Part shown: positions 48,170-54,735 of the stretch, one piece after another
Numbering within the stretch: position 1 is the first letter of the stretch
How the letters are laid out: each line of letters opens with the position of its first letter
NCBI GenBank assembly: GCA_944324085.1
Contig: CALUUX010000079.1
Coordinates: 1 to 54,735 of the forward strand
Direction: 5' to 3'
From: an uncultured Mailhella sp.
GTDB lineage: Bacteria; Desulfobacterota; Desulfovibrionia; Desulfovibrionales; Desulfovibrionaceae
Length of the DNA stretch: 54,735 bases
Notes under the pieces: model-generated
The model's input: the letters and a program-made list of their open reading frames with translations, nothing else
The model's database searches: none
What the model was told of the DNA's origin: nothing
Position numbers and translations under genes: made by a program

Positions 48170-50461
48170 TCAGACTTCCATCACGGAAGTGCCGCGACGC
48201 ACTTCGATCACATGCTCAATGGCGCGCAGCTTGTCGATGGTCTGATAAAGATGCACGGCGTCGCGCACTTCCACGGTAAAGTCCATCTGAGAACGTCCAT
48301 CGACGGTAGACTTGATCTGAAGCGCGTTGATATTGACGTCCTGCTGCACGAACACAAGACTGATCTTTGCCAGAAGTCCTTTTTCGTTGAGTCCCATAAT
48401 GCTGATTTCCGCCGGGAACGGTTTGCTCTCCTCATTGTTCCACGTTACGGAAATCAACCGCTCCGACTCCAGATTCTGGAGATGCGGACAATTCGCCGTA
48501 TGGATGATGACGCCTCTTCCCCGACTGATGAATCCAACCACCTGATCGCCGGGAACGGGCTTGCAGCACTTGGCGAAATGGATAAGCGTGTCTTCAATGC
48601 CCTTGATTGTGATGCCGTCCGCCGGCTTCTTGGCCGCTCCGTCGCCCTTGTTCGGGACCGCTCCGTCCGACGCGACCTCATGCTTGGGGGCAAGCAGAGA
48701 CAGCAGCTTCTGCAAAACCTTGCGCGGCGTGAGTCGTCCCGTCCCCACGGAAGCGAAAAGATCATCCAGCACGTTCAGCGAAAATTCCGGGACCACAAGC
48801 TGAAGCCGTCCATCCTTGGCCGCCTTGGTAACGTTGAAGTCCATTTTGCGGCCTTCTTTTTCCAAGAGCTCCTTGCCGAGAGCTATGGCCGCCACGCGCT
48901 CTTCCGTGCGCAGATAATGCTGAATGCGGCTTCTGGCCTTGGACGTCTTCACAATCTTTAGCCAGTCGCGATGCGGATGACGATTCTTGTCGGTGATGAT
49001 CTCTACCATGTCGCCGTTTTTCAACGGCGTGGCAAAGGGCTCCAACTTGCCGTTGATTTTAGCGCCCACGCAGTGAGCGCCCACGTCGGAATGGATGAGA
49101 AAAGCGAAGTCCAGAGACGTCGCGCCCTTGGGCAACTGCTTCACCGCTCCCTTCGGGGTGAACACATAGATCTCGTCATTGAAAAGATCCATGCGCAGAG
49201 AACTCATGAACTCGCGGGAGTCCGTCTCATCGCGCTGCCGCTCCATAAGGTCGCGCAACCATTGGAATTGCGGCATATCCTGCATGGCTATGGCGTGATT
49301 GCGCTCCTTATACATCCAGTGCGCGGCCACGCCGTGTTCAGCCATATTGTTCATCTCTTCGGTACGGATCTGTATTTCTATGCGTTCGCCCTCCGGACCT
49401 ATCACCGTCGTGTGCAGCGACTGATAGCCGTTGGCCTTGGGCATGGAAATATAGTCCTTAAAACGCCCGGGAACCGGCTTCCACAGGACATGCACAAGAC
49501 CAAGCATGGCGTAGCAGTCGCGCAGATCGTTGACGATCACACGAAAAGCGATGATATCGTGCATCTCGTCCAGAGGGGTTTTCTGCGCCATCATCTTCCG
49601 ATAGATGCTGTAGGTCTGCTTTATTCGGCCGAACACGCGCCCGTTAATGCGATTTTCGGTCATGATGGCTTCTATTTTTGCAATGACCTTGGAAATAAGC
49701 TGGCGCTCCACAATCTGGTTTTCAGAAAGCCAGTTGGTGATCTCGGCGTACGCGTCTGGCTGGAGATAGCGAAAACTCAAATCCTCCAGTTTCTGCTTGA
49801 AAAGGTGCAGACCGAGACGGTTTGCGAGCGGCGCATAAATATCCATGGTTTCCTGGGCGATGCGCTGCTGCTTATAGGGCTTTTGAAAGTCCAGCGTGCT
49901 CATGTTATGCAGGCGGTCCGCCAGCTTGACCACGGGAACGCGGATATCGTGGGCCATGGAGAGAATCATCTTGCGTATGTTTTCCGCCTGAGCCTCTTCC
50001 TTGGTGTCGAAGGTCATCATGTTGATTTTGGTCACGCCGTCCACAATATCGGCCACCTGTTCCCCAAAAAGCTCGTCCAGCTCGTCAATGGAAGAATCCG
50101 TGTCCTCCACGGTGTCATGCAGAAGTCCGGCGGCCACGGCGTGTTCGTCAAAGCCCATCTTGGCCAGCGTCAGCGCGACGGACGCCGGGTGAAGAATATA
50201 CGGATCTCCCGACAAACGAAGCTGACCGGCATGCGCGGCCGAAGCGTAGTCGTAAGCCCGACGCACCATGGCCACATCGGCATCAGGGCAATGCTTCAAG
50301 AGCTGCTCCACAATGCTGTCGGCCGAGGGTATTTTTGAGGCCGGCGAACTTTCTCCCGTCACGGGAGAGATCACCATGGAGACGTTTTCCTGGGGACGAA
50401 CATCTTTCTGCCGGGACTCGCCCGCTTCCGCTGACGTCTGGAGAATGGAAGTCTGACTCAT
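48170..50461 (-). CDS. rel: Bifunctional (p)ppGpp synthetase/hydrolase (Rel/SpoT type)
   Basis: 763-residue stringent-response enzyme. Domain order: HD hydrolase (YILHPASVALTLAKMG, AAGLLHDTVEDTDSS), synthetase (DEMHDIIAFRVIVNDLRDCYAMLGLVH, RFKDYISMPKANGYQSLHT, EIQIRTEEMNNMAEHGVAAHW), TGS (IYVFTPKGAVKQLPKGATSLDFAF), zinc-finger/helical region (LIHFAKCCKPVPGDQVVGFIS) and a C-terminal ACT domain. The RFKD motif marks bifunctional enzymes rather than synthetase-only RelA. The N-terminus is extended by about 45 residues before the HD domain. AGCAGG lies 5 bases before ATG 50461. It starts 9 bases after the peptide-binding protein gene and is probably co-transcribed. Confidence 0.95.
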   Translation of the reverse strand: MSQTSILQTSAEAGESRQKDVRPQENVSMVISPVTGESSPASKIPSADSIVEQLLKHCPDADVAMVRRAYDYASAAHAGQLRLSGDPYILHPASVALTLAKMGFDEHAVAAGLLHDTVEDTDSSIDELDELFGEQVADIVDGVTKINMMTFDTKEEAQAENIRKMILSMAHDIRVPVVKLADRLHNMSTLDFQKPYKQQRIAQETMDIYAPLANRLGLHLFKQKLEDLSFRYLQPDAYAEITNWLSENQIVERQLISKVIAKIEAIMTENRINGRVFGRIKQTYSIYRKMMAQKTPLDEMHDIIAFRVIVNDLRDCYAMLGLVHVLWKPVPGRFKDYISMPKANGYQSLHTTVIGPEGERIEIQIRTEEMNNMAEHGVAAHWMYKERNHAIAMQDMPQFQWLRDLMERQRDETDSREFMSSLRMDLFNDEIYVFTPKGAVKQLPKGATSLDFAFLIHSDVGAHCVGAKINGKLEPFATPLKNGDMVEIITDKNRHPHRDWLKIVKTSKARSRIQHYLRTEERVAAIALGKELLEKEGRKMDFNVTKAAKDGRLQLVVPEFSLNVLDDLFASVGTGRLTPRKVLQKLLSLLAPKHEVASDGAVPNKGDGAAKKPADGITIKGIEDTLIHFAKCCKPVPGDQVVGFISRGRGVIIHTANCPHLQNLESERLISVTWNNEESKPFPAEISIMGLNEKGLLAKISLVFVQQDVNINALQIKSTVDGRSQMDFTVEVRDAVHLYQTIDKLRAIEHVIEVRRGTSVMEV

Positions 50462-50470
50462 ACTAACCTG

Positions 50471-52165
50471 CTATTGCTGGAGCGCTCTGGGAACCCACCA
50501 CCGGTCAAAATTGTAGGTAATGCCCGCCGGAGCTGGTTGAATGCCCTGGAACCTCGCCTGAACCATGGGCAGAGAATACGGAACATAAAGAAAAAGATAC
50601 GGCTGCTCTTCGTGCAGGATCTCCTGGAAACGGTCGTATATGGCCTTTCTTTCCTCCCTGTCGGCCGAAGCGCGTCCCTTTTCCAGCAGACGATCCACTT
50701 CTTCATTGCGGAATCCAACAAAGTTAAGCCCTCGCCCCGCGATGGCGGAAGAATGCCACACGTCAAAAATGTCCGGGTCATCCAGGATATTCCAGGCCAG
50801 AATAAGCGCGTCGAACTTTCGCGTATCGACGAATTCCTTCAAAAAGGCGGCCCATTCCACCGTGCGTATGGCGACCTTAACGCCGACGGCGCGAAACATC
50901 TGCTGAAGAATGACGGCCACCTTAATGCGCTCATTGTTTCCCTGATTCACCAGAATGGTAAATTCAAAGGGCAGTCCGTCCTTTTCCAGTATTCCGTCCT
51001 TTCCTGGGGTCCACCCCGCCTCGGCAAGAAGGCGACGCGCACGCTCAGGGTCATAATCATACGCCCTGAGAGCCGTGTTGTACACCCATGTTCCAGGCTT
51101 ATATGGCCCGAATGCGGGTTCTCCCATGCCAAGAAGCGCGCCTTTTATGATTCCCCGACGATCCACGGCGTAGGAAAGAGCCTGTCGCACTCTCTTGTCC
51201 TGAAAAAAAGGACTCTTCTGGTTTAATCCAAGATACGTGTACCCCGAAGCCAGATATTTGTACTTCCGCCAGTTTTTCTCCCACCAATCGCCGTTTGTCT
51301 GACGCAGGTACTGCTGCGGCGAAAGACCTATGAAGTCCAACTTTCCGGCTCTAGCCTCGAGAAACATGGTGGTGCTGTCAGGAATGATACGGTAAATCAC
51401 CTCGTCAAGATAAGGACGCCCCTTGAAGTAACGATCATTCGCCTCCAGGACAATGCGACTTCCCGGTTCCCAGGACTTGAGCTTGAACGGCCCCGCGCCT
51501 ATGGGATCGCGGGCGTAACGCGTAGACGCGATATTCTCATGCTCCAGCACATGCTTAGGCAGAATGGGGTGCATCCACGTGATGGCGGCGCGAGCGTACG
51601 GCGCGTCATAGCGCACTTCAAAAGAAAGCGGCCCGGTCTGACGATATTCCTTGACATTAAGAAAGTCCGCCGCATAGGCGGTCGGCGTTTTTGGATCCGT
51701 CATCAGTTCGTAAGTGAAGGTTACGTCGTCGGCGGTAAGAGGATGTCCATCCTGCCAGACCAGCCCTTCCCTCAGCTTAAAACGCATGAACGTGCCGCCT
51801 TCCAGCACTTCCCACTCTTCGGCGGCGCATTTTATTATATTGAAATCCTTGTCATACTCCAAAGGCGAGGTATAAATCAGCCCCGCCACTTCCGCCGAAG
51901 CCGAATCAGAGGCAAGATACGGAATGAGATTGGAAGGCTCGCCTATGCTCCCCATCAGTATGTGTCCGCCGTATTCCGGCTCAGACGCGGAAAAATTTTT
52001 TTCTTCCCCCGCCGCGCAAAAACTCGCGCAGGCCGCCATACACACGAAAAACGTTGCGACAAGCCGCAACGCAGGAAGAACCAACGCGGCTTTTCCTGCT
52101 TTAATATGCGGAGTTACGGGAAAAATATACCCGAGATACTGAGAAAAACCTAACTTTTTTTTCAT
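50471..52165 (-). CDS. Peptide/dipeptide ABC transporter substrate-binding protein (SBP_bac_5)
   Basis: 564-residue family-5 periplasmic binding protein. An N-terminal hydrophobic helix (VLPALRLVATFFVCMAACASF) and AxA-like site (FCAAG) form the signal; a lipobox-like cysteine is nearby but not in a clean context. Diagnostic blocks are GGHILMGSIGEPSNLIPYLASD, FKLREGLVWQDGHPLTADDVTFTYELM, YARDPIGAGPFKLKSWEPGS, and 'PFFQDKRVRQALSYAVDRRGII'. Binds oligopeptides or similar ligands. No permease or ATPase gene is adjacent; it pairs instead with rel. The start is ATG 52165 with a weak AGG site. Confidence 0.92.
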   Translation of the reverse strand: MKKKLGFSQYLGYIFPVTPHIKAGKAALVLPALRLVATFFVCMAACASFCAAGEEKNFSASEPEYGGHILMGSIGEPSNLIPYLASDSASAEVAGLIYTSPLEYDKDFNIIKCAAEEWEVLEGGTFMRFKLREGLVWQDGHPLTADDVTFTYELMTDPKTPTAYAADFLNVKEYRQTGPLSFEVRYDAPYARAAITWMHPILPKHVLEHENIASTRYARDPIGAGPFKLKSWEPGSRIVLEANDRYFKGRPYLDEVIYRIIPDSTTMFLEARAGKLDFIGLSPQQYLRQTNGDWWEKNWRKYKYLASGYTYLGLNQKSPFFQDKRVRQALSYAVDRRGIIKGALLGMGEPAFGPYKPGTWVYNTALRAYDYDPERARRLLAEAGWTPGKDGILEKDGLPFEFTILVNQGNNERIKVAVILQQMFRAVGVKVAIRTVEWAAFLKEFVDTRKFDALILAWNILDDPDIFDVWHSSAIAGRGLNFVGFRNEEVDRLLEKGRASADREERKAIYDRFQEILHEEQPYLFLYVPYSLPMVQARFQGIQPAPAGITYNFDRWWVPRALQQ

Positions 52166-52193
52166 GAAAAAAGCCTAGCACAGTTCACTTCTC

Positions 52194-52225
52194 TTGAAAA
52201 CTAGGATAATATCGTATAATCCTAG
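52194..52225 (+). promoter_or_regulatory. Promoter with overlapping palindrome upstream of SNF2-family gene
   Basis: TTGAAA (52194-52199) and a perfect TATAAT (52215-52220) are 15 bases apart (short spacing). Overlapping them is a long near-palindrome at 52201-52225 with outer arms CTAGGAT / ATCCTAG and a mostly complementary centre. This looks like a repressor operator. It lies between the divergent peptide-binding gene and the helicase gene. Confidence 0.55.
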
Positions 52226-52348
52226 GAGGCAATGGTCGGTACTGCCTTTTTTCTCCAGGATTTCAGATATATTCGTTTTCCTTTCCGACCCTTACCGCCT
52301 AGCATTCGCGCATCATCCATCTTCTGCCATTGATTGAGGTCTGCTACC

Positions 52349-54735
52349 ATGAACCGACGCGAGGAAATCGCCGCCCGTGGGCTTGCTGAAACGTTTATTC
52401 AAAATACCAGCCCCGAGTATATCACGGAGTACGGTCGCGCCATTGAAGCCGAAGGCAATCTCAGCAAGTTCACGCTGCGTTTTGAAAACGATGTGTGGAC
52501 TGTGGAAAGCACCGTGCAGGGAGAAGACTTTGAAGCTTATCGACCGGTAGTCACCATCAATCTTGCGGAACAGCGGGTCGACTCCATGTGCAACTGCATG
52601 GAAGCCTTCAACGGCCCATGTCGTCATGTGGCCGCCACCACCATACATTTCATCAATTCCCTGGACATCTCCGAAGGAAAAGCCGATCCCGCGCCAGCCC
52701 CCCGCGAAGACTGGCGTCAGAGCTTCCGCCACTTCTTCGGAGGCACCTTCGAGCCGGAAACGGGACGACATTATTTTCTGTTTCGATTTTTCCCTGAACC
52801 CGGTCGGCTGTCCGTGGAGTTCTTCCGCGCCCGCCAGAACAAGACGGGTCTCTCCTCCGTGCGCCAGGAGGTGACGCTGGAACAGATTCTGCGCAACCCC
52901 GAATGGTGCGAACATTCTCCTGAACTGCCCGTGGTTTGCCGTCAGATAGCCCAGTATCTCGACTACTACGGGCATCGCGTGGAAATTCCCGACGGTCTGC
53001 TGTCGTGGTTTTTCTGGGCTATACGCAAGGAAGACTACCTGTACTGGAAAGACACGGAAATTTCCTGCCGGATCGAAAGTTCCACCATGGCCCTCAAACT
53101 GCGCCCTTCCCTGGACGATGACGGTCTGCGATTCGACGTGCTGCTTCAGCGCGAAGGCAAGAAGCCTTTTTCCATTATCGACGAAGAACCGGACGAAAGC
53201 GGCGACATTCCCGCTCCCGCGCAGGAAGGAGCCACCTTCCACGGACAGATGCCGCTTTGGGTCTGCTGGAATCAGGGATTCTATCCCGTGCAGACCTGCC
53301 TGAACCACAGAGTCATTCAGGCTCTGGTGCATAAAGGCCCCGTCATTCCGCAGGAGGACATTCCTGAATTCCTCGACAGAGTGTGGACGCGTCTGCCCGC
53401 GTCGGAACTCTATGAACAGGATGAATTCCTCAAAATCATGGAGCCCGTGTTCCAGCCCGCCACCTATAATCCCAAGCTGTTCCTTGATGAAGAAGGCAGT
53501 CTGTTGACGCTGGAAGTGCAGAACATCTATGAAACCCTGCACGGCGAATTCACCCTGCCCGGCCCGAATCCTGACTTTCAGACCGGCAGCTATGTTTATG
53601 AGGGCAAAACCTTTCTCGTTCGGCGCAATCAGACCGAAGAAAACGCTCTCATCACGCAACTGTCCGACATGCGCTTCCAGCCGAGAAGCAACCGTCTGTG
53701 GTTCATGGAGCCGGAAGAAGCCATTTCCTTCCTGCTCGACTCCTATCCCACGCTGCTGGAAAACTGGCGCGTATACGGAGAAGCCACGCTTTCCCGCTAC
53801 AAAGTGCGGGCGTCCACGCCCGTCATCAACGCCAGCGTGGAAAGCAACGAGAAGGAAAAATGGTTTTCCCTCGACATCTCCGTGGATTACGACGGACAGA
53901 ATCTGCCCCTCGAACGCATCTGGAAGGCCTGGCTCAAGGGAAAGCGCTATGTGCAGCTTAAAGACGGCTCCTACGCCAGCCTGCCCGAATCGTGGCTGGA
54001 AAAACTCGCGCACAAACTCAAGGTGCTCGGCCTTGATCCGGCAAAGCCGCCCAAGCAGAAGTTCAAGCAATACGAAGCCCCGGTTCTCGACAACCTGCTC
54101 GAAGATCTGCCCGGCGCGCTGGAGGACTCCTTCTGGAGCAAACTGCGCGACAATATCCGCAATTTCCACGAGGTCAAGCAGATAGAATCGCCCAAGGGGC
54201 TTCAGGCTTCCCTTCGCCCGTATCAGATTCAGGGCATCTCCTACCTGAACTTCCTCAACGAGTACGGCTTCGGCGGCATTCTGGCCGACGAAATGGGTCT
54301 CGGTAAAACCATCCAGACGCTTGCCTTCGTGCAGCACATGGTCAATCACGGTTCGCAGGGCCCCAACCTCATCGTCGTGCCTACGTCCGTGCTGCCGAAC
54401 TGGGACCGCGAGGCCTCCAAATTCGTGCCCAATCTCTCGCGCCTTATCGTATACGGCACGCGACGCGAAGGCTTGTTCCGCAAAATAGCCTCTTCCGACC
54501 TGGTCATCACCACATACGCGCTGCTCCGCCGAGACATGGAAGAACTCGAACAACACGAATTCAACTCCATCATTCTCGACGAAGCGCAGAACATCAAGAA
54601 CCCCAATACCATTACCGCCCGCTCCGTGCGCCAGATAAACGCCAAAATGCGGCTCTGTCTCTCGGGCACGCCCATTGAAAACAATCTCTTCGAGCTGTGG
54701 AGTCTGTTTGAATTCCTCATGCCGGGCTTCCTCGG
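52349..54735 (+). CDS. SWIM zinc-finger/SNF2-family helicase, truncated by window end
   Basis: At least 795 residues, open to the window edge. The N-terminal SWIM motif is CNC-x7-CRH (C82, C84, C92, H94 by count from ATG 52349: CNCMEAFNGPCRH). A middle ~500-residue region resembles SNF2 N-terminal accessory domains (DUF3670/bacterial SNF helicase type). From about residue 625 the SNF2 ATPase starts: LRPYQIQGISYLNFL, Walker A DEMGLGKT, PTSVLPNW, IILDEAQNIKNPNT and CLSGTPIENN. The C-terminal helicase lobe is beyond the window. Such bacterial SNF2 proteins remodel RNA polymerase or DNA-protein complexes. GAGGT lies 9 bases before ATG. No stop codon is seen. Confidence 0.92.
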   Translation, partial: MNRREEIAARGLAETFIQNTSPEYITEYGRAIEAEGNLSKFTLRFENDVWTVESTVQGEDFEAYRPVVTINLAEQRVDSMCNCMEAFNGPCRHVAATTIHFINSLDISEGKADPAPAPREDWRQSFRHFFGGTFEPETGRHYFLFRFFPEPGRLSVEFFRARQNKTGLSSVRQEVTLEQILRNPEWCEHSPELPVVCRQIAQYLDYYGHRVEIPDGLLSWFFWAIRKEDYLYWKDTEISCRIESSTMALKLRPSLDDDGLRFDVLLQREGKKPFSIIDEEPDESGDIPAPAQEGATFHGQMPLWVCWNQGFYPVQTCLNHRVIQALVHKGPVIPQEDIPEFLDRVWTRLPASELYEQDEFLKIMEPVFQPATYNPKLFLDEEGSLLTLEVQNIYETLHGEFTLPGPNPDFQTGSYVYEGKTFLVRRNQTEENALITQLSDMRFQPRSNRLWFMEPEEAISFLLDSYPTLLENWRVYGEATLSRYKVRASTPVINASVESNEKEKWFSLDISVDYDGQNLPLERIWKAWLKGKRYVQLKDGSYASLPESWLEKLAHKLKVLGLDPAKPPKQKFKQYEAPVLDNLLEDLPGALEDSFWSKLRDNIRNFHEVKQIESPKGLQASLRPYQIQGISYLNFLNEYGFGGILADEMGLGKTIQTLAFVQHMVNHGSQGPNLIVVPTSVLPNWDREASKFVPNLSRLIVYGTRREGLFRKIASSDLVITTYALLRRDMEELEQHEFNSIILDEAQNIKNPNTITARSVRQINAKMRLCLSGTPIENNLFELWSLFEFLMPGFL

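Noticed and set aside
48971..50338. 455-codon plus-strand frame opposite rel
   Set aside because: rel carries all HD, synthetase, TGS and ACT motifs; the opposite frame is low-quality His/Gly-rich sequence.
52313..54556. 747-codon minus-strand frame opposite the SNF2 gene
   Set aside because: The plus strand has SWIM and SNF2 motifs in order; the minus frame has none and is a codon-bias shadow.
1..54735. CRISPR array, prophage or integrase
   Set aside because: No regularly spaced direct repeats, and no phage structural or integrase motifs were seen; the only mobile element trace is the tnpA start at 1-143.

Overview
The window reads as a chromosomal segment of a strictly anaerobic, Gram-negative bacterium, most likely a member of the Desulfovibrionales (sulfate- or sulfite-reducing relatives of Desulfovibrio/Bilophila). 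The main reasons are a molybdenum aldehyde oxidoreductase whose Fe-S cysteines fall at the same residue numbers as in Desulfovibrio gigas Mop, a one-chain pyruvate:ferredoxin oxidoreductase, HypC, an RpoH-type sigma factor followed by TPR and lipoprotein genes and then pth-rho, and a complete Mla outer-membrane lipid system. Base composition is moderately GC-rich, with a few sharply AT-rich intergenic stretches. No database search was possible. Family names come from recognised motifs and remembered relatives.

Layout. 1-270: start of an IS200/IS605-type tnpA and a likely IS end, next to tRNA-Phe. 448-2542 (minus): operon of a zinc-ribbon membrane protein, hpt and a TlpA-like thioredoxin. 2.7-8.6 kb (plus): rpoH, TPR lipoprotein, LolB-like lipoprotein, rpiB, radA; then prmA (minus), pth and rho (plus), tRNA-Arg and a small lipoprotein. 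13.1-15.5 kb: modBC facing modA. 15.8-29.9 kb: a long plus-strand molybdenum-hydroxylase locus. It holds a histidine phosphatase, a probable Moco riboswitch, a MoeA-like protein, mop, a two-cluster Fe-S/FAD oxidoreductase, a small rubredoxin-like protein, a methyltransferase, a C-GCAxxG-C-C protein, a radical SAM protein, a truncated adenylating ligase, XdhC and an NTP-transferase/HD fusion. 30-34.3 kb: an unrecognised membrane protein divergent from a giant AsmA-like protein. 34.4-38.9 kb: hypC (minus), then mlaEFDCA and gpt. 39-42.6 kb: PFOR; then tRNA-Leu. 43.1-45.9 kb: a cassette of two alpha/beta hydrolases and an ATP-grasp ligase. 46.2-48 kb: flavoprotein and membrane metallophosphoesterase. 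48.2-52.2 kb (minus): a peptide-binding lipid- or periplasmic protein followed by a bifunctional Rel. 52.3 kb to the end: a SWIM/SNF2 helicase cut by the window edge.

How it fits together. ModABC imports molybdate. A leader RNA that looks like a Moco riboswitch precedes the molybdopterin-binding protein and mop. The NTP-transferase probably attaches CMP to the cofactor, and XdhC inserts the cofactor and sulfur. The remaining genes (radical SAM, methyltransferase, adenylating ligase, GCAxxG and rubredoxin-like proteins) form a conserved set with no assigned chemistry. This is the best candidate in the window for an undescribed system. A second candidate is the hydrolase-hydrolase-ATP-grasp cassette at 43-46 kb.
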